NCBI GenBank assembly: GCA_023135745.1
Contig: JAGLSM010000020.1
Location: 1 to 11,886, forward strand
Reading direction: 5' to 3'
DNA from: Spirochaetota bacterium
GTDB taxonomy: Bacteria; Spirochaetota; JAGLSM01
Length of the DNA stretch: 11,886 bases
Positions within the stretch are counted from its first letter, which is position 1. Every line of letters starts with the position of its first letter. The position numbers were made by a program, and so were the translations under genes. Of this stretch, positions 6,976-11,886 are shown piece after piece. Under the pieces are notes generated by a model that made no database searches, had not been told where the DNA came from, and was given only the letters and a program-made list of their open reading frames with translations.

Positions 6976-6981
6976 ATTTTT

Positions 6982-7308
6982 TTACCGTTTAGTATCAATT
7001 AAATGACCCTTGTCTTCATCGTCTTCTGAGGAAAAGCCATTATCAAGTTCTTCACCCTTATAATCTCTTTTATGTTTATTCTTGTATTTTCTATTAGGAT
7101 TCTCTTTTCTATTCTTAACAGATGAATCCTGATTATTCGTTTCTTGAGTCTGATTAACTGTTGATTCGGCTTGTTTGGAATTCTTGTTCATTTCAGCACT
7201 GTGATGAGCCTGTTCAATTTGATGCTGTAATTTTATATGCTGCTGCGACTTTGCAACTTCATTTAGATGGCTTAGATTAACCTGCAGATCTATAGGCCTG
7301 AACGTCAT
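6982..7308 (-). CDS. Small, charged, low-complexity protein with conserved-looking PIDLQ N-terminus, function unknown
   Basis: This 108-aa soluble protein begins MTFRPIDLQVNLSHLNEVAK, a segment that resembles the start of short proteins found after fapA or in flagellar regions of spirochaetes and clostridia. The middle (about 22-75) is rich in Gln, Asn, His, Ser and Lys. The end is highly basic and then acidic (KNKHKRDYKGEE, then SSEDDEDKGHLIDTKR). Apart from the ends it looks disordered, with no membrane helix or enzyme motif. Its ATG overlaps the fapA TGA (ATGA), so translation is probably coupled to fapA, which argues that the product works with FapA or is needed in matched amounts. It could be an adaptor or assembly factor binding through short linear motifs at both ends. 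That is inference. Confidence 0.78.
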   Translation of the reverse strand: MTFRPIDLQVNLSHLNEVAKSQQHIKLQHQIEQAHHSAEMNKNSKQAESTVNQTQETNNQDSSVKNRKENPNRKYKNKHKRDYKGEELDNGFSSEDDEDKGHLIDTKR

Positions 7309-9326
7309 CTTCTTGCTATTTTCCCAATTTCTTCATATTCTTCATACGGGTTAACCTTTATATTTCCAGCTTCCTGTACAAAAGTAACAAATTTGAAATT
7401 ATCCTTCACATCTAAAGTAGCATTTTTTACAACTATTCTCGCGCCGGGATGAACCATCTTCGAGGCACAAATTCGCCCTTTACTTTCTATTACATTAAGA
7501 TATGACCTTATTTCGTTTATCTCTTCGTTCACCTCTTCAAGCTTTTTGTTAATTAAGCTGTTTGTTGCTATGTACTTCTCAAGCATTTTTTCTTTTTCTT
7601 CAGGAAGTGAACCGGTCCCCTTGATATTCTTAAGAGTAATAATATCCTTGGAGAGCTTTTTCTGTTCATCAAACGCTTCTCTTTTTTCCTCTTCAAGAAA
7701 ATTAAGTCTTTCTCTGGATTTAGGATCTATTCCAACCTCAACAATTGTTTCGGTTGAAACCTTTGATCCTATTTCTTTCGCATTCACCTCTTCTCGGGCT
7801 CTTATCTTCCCTCCAACTACCATAGCTCTTTTACCTATACACAATACTCGTCTGCCTGCATCAACACGCGAATGCATAATAGCCTCATATACAAGAACAT
7901 CCCTGCCGGCACTTATTTTTGCGTGTTCTATAAATTTTGCAATAATATCACCTCCGGCTTTTATCTCTGCCGCATCTTTGCCGAGAACACCTTGTTTTAT
8001 ATGTATATCCCCCTCAGCTTCTACATTTGCCTTACCAACTGAACCCCTTATCTCTACATTCCCGGCTGCTTTAACTGAAAAACCGTCCTCAATACTTCCT
8101 GTTATAATGACAGTACCCAGAAATACTATATTTCCTGTTTCAAGAGATACATCACCATGCACTTCATAAACAGGTTCCACACTTATCTTTTGATTCAAAA
8201 AAACAACCTGCCCATTAATTTCAGATACAACTTCAAGTCCGTCTTCAGATAATTGCGCGTTTTTACCTGCTAAAAGCGGAATATTGTTCCCAGGTTTAGC
8301 CTCAAGACGTTTATTTGTAATTGTACGCCCCGGAGAACCCATTGTAGAAGGTTCCTTTGTTGCAAGGATCTGACCTACAACTACATTTTGTACTAAATCA
8401 AGCTTGCGGTAATCTACAGTACCATCTTCTTCCTCTTCAAAATGCACATCCTCTTTATTAAGCCTGAAATTATAAGTTATTACTGCATCTTTGCCGTTAT
8501 CAGCCGGTTTACCTTTCCCTACTATTGTAGGGGTATTATATATACCGTTATCCAGCATATTTCTTATTGAATCTTCCAGGATACCATACTTGACACCCTT
8601 TAGTTCAAGATGCGAAATAATATCCTCAACTTCCAGCACCCTTCCAAATTTTAAAGGGGCTGTGACAACCGCAAATGCTTTCATCTCATCAGGAGTAACC
8701 TCTATTGAAACTTTTGAATCGTACTCTTCATGAGGCTGCCAGTTACCTATCTTTACCTGTTCTCCTGTTTTTTCAGATATAGCCTGCTCAATCAGACTTC
8801 TGTCATAATTGCTGATGTTCTTCATAAATAACTCGCTATTCAGCTGTTCCTGAGTTGCAGGAATACCGCTTCCCTTTGGCGGAGAGACTATTATAAATAT
8901 ACCGGACTTCCTTACTACTACTTTTACTTCACCGTTTTTATCAACCGGCTCATACTCTATATCTTTTGGATGAGCAAATCCGGGAAATTCCTCTTCACCG
9001 GTAGATGCACCTTCAAACTGGTTCATCTGCACAATTGGATTTACAGCTTTACCGATCAATAGTTTAAAAGGTTTACTTCCAATTCCCAATATGCCTTTTG
9101 AGCCATGCTGGATTATTTCATAATCAAGATTCATTATACTTTCACCGAGGACATCGCTGCCGCGTTCAAGAGCTTTTTTTAAGGTTTTAGATATCACAAC
9201 TATACGCCCGTCAGATGTGCCGTAAACATCTCGCGGGGCATTGCTCAATAATCCCTTATCATCAGATTGATTTGCAGAAACTTTTTTATTGCCGTCTTGA
9301 GCAAGCATCTCTTTTAAACGATCCAT
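7305..9326 (-). CDS. fapA: FapA/DUF342 family protein with N-terminal Jag-like domain
   Basis: This 673-aa protein has several parts. After a polar N-terminus, residues about 43-92 carry a Jag-N-type domain ending in the hallmark GSKGILGIGSKPFKLLI, as in KhpB/Jag RNA-binding proteins. Residues about 190-380 form the N-terminal DUF342 region, with the conserved-looking VVVGQILATKEP and GSPGRTITNKRL. Residues about 388-520 form a repetitive Gly/Val/Ile/Ala-rich stretch (GDVSLETGN, AGNVEIRG, AEGDIHIKQG, AGGDIIAK, SAGRDVLVYEA) typical of a right-handed beta-helix. A coiled coil follows (about 535-612) and then a short C-terminal domain. FapA-type proteins have been tied to polar flagellar placement; a biochemical activity is not known. 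It lies between the flagellar sigma gene and two small genes, the first overlapping it by 4 nt. The ribosome-binding site is poor (GGTGGTGGT), but an in-frame stop just upstream rules out a longer start. Confidence 0.9.
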   Translation of the reverse strand: MDRLKEMLAQDGNKKVSANQSDDKGLLSNAPRDVYGTSDGRIVVISKTLKKALERGSDVLGESIMNLDYEIIQHGSKGILGIGSKPFKLLIGKAVNPIVQMNQFEGASTGEEEFPGFAHPKDIEYEPVDKNGEVKVVVRKSGIFIIVSPPKGSGIPATQEQLNSELFMKNISNYDRSLIEQAISEKTGEQVKIGNWQPHEEYDSKVSIEVTPDEMKAFAVVTAPLKFGRVLEVEDIISHLELKGVKYGILEDSIRNMLDNGIYNTPTIVGKGKPADNGKDAVITYNFRLNKEDVHFEEEEDGTVDYRKLDLVQNVVVGQILATKEPSTMGSPGRTITNKRLEAKPGNNIPLLAGKNAQLSEDGLEVVSEINGQVVFLNQKISVEPVYEVHGDVSLETGNIVFLGTVIITGSIEDGFSVKAAGNVEIRGSVGKANVEAEGDIHIKQGVLGKDAAEIKAGGDIIAKFIEHAKISAGRDVLVYEAIMHSRVDAGRRVLCIGKRAMVVGGKIRAREEVNAKEIGSKVSTETIVEVGIDPKSRERLNFLEEEKREAFDEQKKLSKDIITLKNIKGTGSLPEEKEKMLEKYIATNSLINKKLEEVNEEINEIRSYLNVIESKGRICASKMVHPGARIVVKNATLDVKDNFKFVTFVQEAGNIKVNPYEEYEEIGKIARR

Positions 9327-9377
9327 TATGATACCACCACCATGTAAGAATTAATACGCTTTTAAAACACATTAAAT

Positions 9378-9404
9378 TTATCGGTATTTCAATTAAAAAT
9401 AAAA
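9378..9404 (-). promoter_or_regulatory. Sigma-28-like promoter candidate for fapA
   Basis: The minus strand has ACCGATAA (9385-9378), seven of eight matches to the sigma-28 -10 element GCCGATAA. With an 11-nt spacer, the -35 octamer position holds TTTTATTT (9404-9397), only four of eight against TAAAGTTT. It sits in the 88-nt gap between the flagellar sigma gene and fapA, about 52 nt before the fapA start. The weak -35 keeps this a candidate. Confidence 0.4.
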
Positions 9405-9414
9405 GACGAGATGT

Positions 9415-10221
9415 TTAGGTTACCAAACTGGTTCTGACTTTATCCAATTTGGCACGCAATCTGAGAATTGCCTTGGTGTGAAGCTGAGATACTCTTGATT
9501 CTGTAACATCTAGAATCTTTCCAATTTCTTTCAAGGTTAGATCCTCATAATAATACAGAATAAGTACCTTTTTTTCCTTTTCGGGCAGATTGATTATTAC
9601 TTCATAAATAATCTTTTTTATTTCTTCTCTTTCAACAATTATATCCGGATTGAGGCTTGAAGGACTCTCTATTGTGTCCGCTACTGAAATTTTGTCATTA
9701 TCATCGCCCAAGTACCAGACATCACTCAATGACAATACAGATGATCCGCTGATTTTCATTACAAGATTATGAAAATCATTTATTGAGATACCCATTTCTT
9801 CCGCAATTTCATCATCCTTAACTGTACGTCCAAGCTTATTCTCCATAGAGCCTATGAGTCTTTCAAGATCCTTGGCTTTCTGTCTAATACTTCTAGGCAC
9901 CCAGTCTATCGATCTTAGCTCATCATATATTGCACCGCGAATACGGGTAACCGCGTAAGTTTTAAATTTAATTCCACGACGCGGATCGTATTTTTCAATA
10001 GCATCCAAGAGTCCAAAAACACCATAACCAATAAGATCTTCAAACTCTATATTATTCGGAAGACCTATTGCCACTTTTCCGGCTACATATTTGACTAGCG
10101 GAGCATATTTTTCGGCAATGAACTCTCTAATTAGCTTATTTTTGGTTTTAAGGTAATCAAGCCACAGCTCTTCCTCTTCAACTTCCTTAAAACCTTCTTT
10201 TATCTTGTATTTGTTCTGCAC
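9415..10221 (-). CDS. fliA: RNA polymerase sigma-28 family flagellar sigma factor (FliA/WhiG)
   Basis: This 268-aa sigma-70-family protein has FliA/WhiG length and domains. Region 2 (about 35-110) contains [19 protein letters not shown] (62-80) and [18 protein letters not shown] (86-103), the -10-reading segment with the RGAIYDELR signature of this subfamily. The linker [13 protein letters not shown] leads to region 3 (about 115-165). Region 4 (about 205-258) ends in the -35-reading helix-turn-helix [30 protein letters not shown]. The start is GTG, supported by GGAGG with a 6-nt spacer; no nearby ATG competes. This factor would direct late flagellar and chemotaxis genes. It lies downstream of flhG and a membrane protein and just before fapA, which itself has a sigma-28-like -10 box. 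No flgM-like anti-sigma gene is in the window. Confidence 0.94.
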   Translation of the reverse strand: MQNKYKIKEGFKEVEEEELWLDYLKTKNKLIREFIAEKYAPLVKYVAGKVAIGLPNNIEFEDLIGYGVFGLLDAIEKYDPRRGIKFKTYAVTRIRGAIYDELRSIDWVPRSIRQKAKDLERLIGSMENKLGRTVKDDEIAEEMGISINDFHNLVMKISGSSVLSLSDVWYLGDDNDKISVADTIESPSSLNPDIIVEREEIKKIIYEVIINLPEKEKKVLILYYYEDLTLKEIGKILDVTESRVSQLHTKAILRLRAKLDKVRTSLVT

Positions 10222-10227
10222 AAACTT

Positions 10228-10232
10228 CCTCC
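10228..10232 (-). promoter_or_regulatory. Strong Shine-Dalgarno deciding the GTG start of fliA
   Basis: GGAGGAAG lies on the minus strand, with the GGAGG core 6 nt from the GTG codon. This makes the non-ATG start convincing and suggests efficient translation. Confidence 0.85.
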
Positions 10233-10267
10233 ACAGCTCACAGAAAAAGGCATATTTACATCAGTTT

Positions 10268-10296
10268 CTTATAAAAATGTTAAAAAATCAAGTAAA
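10268..10296 (-). promoter_or_regulatory. Sigma-70-like promoter candidate for fliA
   Basis: In the 102-nt gap before fliA the minus strand reads TTTACT (10296-10291), a 17-nt spacer and TATAAG (10273-10268), four and five matches to consensus. Initiation would fall near 10261, about 40 nt before the start codon. The gap is very AT-rich, so chance matches are likely; it is proposed because the gap is unusually long for this otherwise packed block. Confidence 0.38.
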
Positions 10297-10323
10297 AATC
10301 AAATATATTATACTTTTAAAAAT

Positions 10324-10860
10324 TTATTCGTCTCTTTTCATCATTGTTCTTATTGCTTTAGCATAATCGTCAGGCTCATTTGGAAATTTCTTATCGTCTA
10401 CTATTAAATATTTCCCTTCAACCTTGGGTTTTGTTTTTGATTTATTCTCAACAATCTTAGCAGTACGTCCATGAGCCTCTGCTTCTTCTAATGAAACATG
10501 ACTAATGCTCCCATGATCAGTCTTTCCTTCATGACTAAATTCAGTTTTAGTATCTTTAAAAGGTGTATCACTTACAGTATAATCAACTCCTATACCGGCT
10601 GAAGATTCCAGAGTTTCCTTTTTTGAAGAATTTGCATTATCAGAACTCTCCATATCCCATATATCCGGTAAAACTTTTTCTAGAATTTTGGCAATTACGA
10701 TTCCAAGAATTCCAAGCATTGTTGTAAACAAAATAGATCTGAATAAAAGTGTTAATAAAGCAACTCCTCCAAAAAGCCCCGCAAAAAAAGTAAGAATAAA
10801 GGTTATACCTGCAGCAGTTCCACCTATAATTAAACTTTCACGAGACAGGAAATCGCCCAT
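10324..10860 (-). CDS. Two-helix membrane protein between flhG and fliA, function unknown
   Basis: This 178-aa protein has two closely spaced N-terminal membrane helices (about 9-31 and 33-60, Gly/Leu/Ile/Phe-rich with GLFGG between). A soluble tail of about 115 residues follows. The tail's middle is polar and probably disordered (Ser, Thr, Lys, His, Glu). Its end, GKYLIVDDKKFPNEPDDYAKAIRTMMKRDE (149-178), is more ordered-looking and has the feel of a conserved motif. It starts 6 nt after flhG, with its AGGG ribosome-binding site overlapping the flhG stop, so the two are cotranscribed. No enzyme motif was recognised. Spirochaetes carry a membrane protein at this place next to the flagellar sigma gene. 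A part in anchoring FlhG or in the flagellar regulatory pathway is suggested only by position. Confidence 0.82.
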   Translation of the reverse strand: MGDFLSRESLIIGGTAAGITFILTFFAGLFGGVALLTLLFRSILFTTMLGILGIVIAKILEKVLPDIWDMESSDNANSSKKETLESSAGIGVDYTVSDTPFKDTKTEFSHEGKTDHGSISHVSLEEAEAHGRTAKIVENKSKTKPKVEGKYLIVDDKKFPNEPDDYAKAIRTMMKRDE

Positions 10861-10866
10861 AGAACC

Positions 10867-11760
10867 CTACTCTTCATTTTTATAAAAAGAAAAAAAGCTT
10901 TTCATGAATTTTTTCATGCCGCCTGTTTTTTCTTCTATTTGGATATTTAAAAGCCTTTTAACAAGATGATCAACACATATTGAAGCTCTATTCCGTGAAG
11001 ATACCATAACAAAAGGTTTTTGTTTTATTACCGATTTTGATACAATCTCATCTTCATAAACAAACCCTAGATTTTCAACTTTCATATTTAAGAACTGACC
11101 GGCAATATTAATTACACGGTCGGAAACCTGTCTGGCTTCCCCAATGTCACGCACCCTGTTAACAACAAGCTTAATATCCACCTGACTTGATTCAGCTGAC
11201 ATTGATTTAATAATTCCGTACGCATCTGTAATAGATGTCGGCTCGGGTGTTGTTACAATAATTGCCTCATCAGCCGCCATTACAAATGAAAGAACATTTC
11301 TTGAAACACCTGCCCCTGTATCAATTATAACAATATCTGCCTCAGAAAGATCTGCCAGGTTTTCAATAAAGACATTTCTCTGAGCATCCTCCATATCAGC
11401 CAGTTTCGCGAATCCGGAGGCTCCGGCAATTATTTTGATTCCCTGCGGAGTATCTATCATAATTTCTGAAAGCTTTTTCTGACCCTTTAAAACATGATAC
11501 AAATTATATTTTGGAATAATCCCCAGAATAATATTTACATTAGCCAGCCCAAGATCAGCATCCATTACAATCACTTTTTTACCTTCTTTGGCAAAAAGAA
11601 TGCCCATATTAATAGCAAGATTGGTTTTTCCTACACCGCCCTTACCGCTGGCGATCGCTATAATTCTTGTAGTTCTCTCCTTTTTCACAGAAGTAGAAAC
11701 AAGAGTAATTTTCTTCTTTTTTTGAACAGCAAGTTGACGAAGATTGGATGCTTGATCCAT
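10867..11760 (-). CDS. flhG: FlhG (YlxH/MinD-like) flagellar number and placement ATPase
   Basis: This 297-aa member of the ParA/MinD ATPase family begins MDQASNLRQL. It therefore carries at its very N-terminus the DQAxxLR motif by which FlhG proteins stimulate the FlhF GTPase. The deviant Walker A is SGKGGVGKT (38-46) with the signature Lys40. Next come the switch I region DADLGLANVNIILG (67-80) and the Walker B/switch II DTGAG (147-151), then TTPEPTSITDAYG (170-182), a stretch shared by FlhG proteins. The C-terminus GGMKKFMKSFFSFYKNEE (280-297) looks like an amphipathic membrane-targeting helix as in MinD. The start is supported by GGGGGA a few bases upstream. With FlhF, such proteins set where and how many flagella form; in spirochaetes this means the periplasmic flagella near the cell poles. 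flhF would be expected upstream, outside the window. Confidence 0.95.
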   Translation of the reverse strand: MDQASNLRQLAVQKKKKITLVSTSVKKERTTRIIAIASGKGGVGKTNLAINMGILFAKEGKKVIVMDADLGLANVNIILGIIPKYNLYHVLKGQKKLSEIMIDTPQGIKIIAGASGFAKLADMEDAQRNVFIENLADLSEADIVIIDTGAGVSRNVLSFVMAADEAIIVTTPEPTSITDAYGIIKSMSAESSQVDIKLVVNRVRDIGEARQVSDRVINIAGQFLNMKVENLGFVYEDEIVSKSVIKQKPFVMVSSRNRASICVDHLVKRLLNIQIEEKTGGMKKFMKSFFSFYKNEE

Positions 11761-11780
11761 GTCTTCCCCCTTATCTTATA

Positions 11781-11804
11781 TTTAGGAACAACTATTCTCC
11801 TAAA
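11781..11804. repeat. 24-nt inverted repeat upstream of flhG
   Basis: The arms TTTAGGA and TCCTAAA (perfect 7 bp) flank a 10-nt spacer and lie 20 nt before the flhG ATG. In RNA the stem would sit close to, but not over, the GGGGGA ribosome-binding site. It could be an operator or a leader hairpin; no T-run follows. The remaining 82 nt to the right edge contain no recognisable gene end: all three minus-strand frames have stops there. Confidence 0.4.
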
Positions 11805-11886
11805 CAACCTTGAATTTCCCAAAACCGTCTGGTTATTTCATGACAGCAATTACATTCAATACGTCAGAATTTCTTCAGGGTTTTTA

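Noticed and set aside
7546..8169. 207-codon plus-strand open frame opposite fapA
   Set aside because: Antisense shadow of the repetitive fapA frame; Ser/Ile/Thr-rich with no family resemblance, and fapA is clearly the coding strand.
11805..11886. End of flhF at the right edge
   Set aside because: All minus-strand frames have stops here and the few codons before them (such as KNPEEILTY before a stop at 11856) could not be matched to FlhF; position alone is not enough.

Overview
This is an AT-rich stretch of bacterial chromosome in which every supported gene lies on the minus strand. It therefore reads from right to left. The combination of a MinD-like FlhG, a two-helix membrane protein, a WhiG/FliA flagellar sigma factor, a DUF342/FapA protein with a Jag-type N-terminus, and two small unnamed proteins is most like the flagellar regulatory block of spirochaetes. 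I assign it to Spirochaetota with moderate confidence. This rests on gene content and order, not on a database comparison.

Right half (about 11760 down to 6397), the motility block: flhG (number/placement ATPase) - 178-aa membrane protein - fliA/whiG (sigma-28) - fapA - 108-aa charged protein - 192-aa coiled-coil membrane protein. Within this block flhG to the 178-aa gene and the last three genes are tightly packed (gaps of 6 nt and a 4-nt ATGA overlap). The only larger gaps are in front of fliA (102 nt, with a sigma-70-like promoter candidate) and fapA (88 nt, with a sigma-28-like -10 element). The 126 nt upstream of flhG hold a 24-nt inverted repeat and no gene I can name. flhF may lie just outside the window.

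Middle (6144-6396): a 253-nt AT-rich intergenic region separates the two transcription units. It has a good sigma-70-like promoter candidate for glmS and two short palindromes, but no clear terminator or glmS ribozyme.

Left half (6143 down to 222), a housekeeping block: glmS (glucosamine-6-phosphate synthesis) - rny (RNase Y) - ymdB (metallophosphodiesterase) - ispA (prenyl diphosphate synthase) - tlyA (rRNA 2'-O-methyltransferase). Spacings are 30, 12, -29 and 29 nt, which suggests one operon joining cell-wall precursor supply, mRNA turnover, isoprenoid synthesis and ribosome modification.

Left edge (1-222): just after tlyA there is a REP-like repeat with a perfect 9-bp hairpin. It abuts a decayed, frameshifted DUF559 (Vsr-like endonuclease fold) gene fragment that runs off the window. 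This is the only clearly mobile or degenerate material seen. No tRNA, rRNA, CRISPR, insertion sequence or phage gene was recognised. The window is mostly conserved core DNA. Its least explained parts are the three unnamed proteins of the motility block and the DUF559/repeat remnant.
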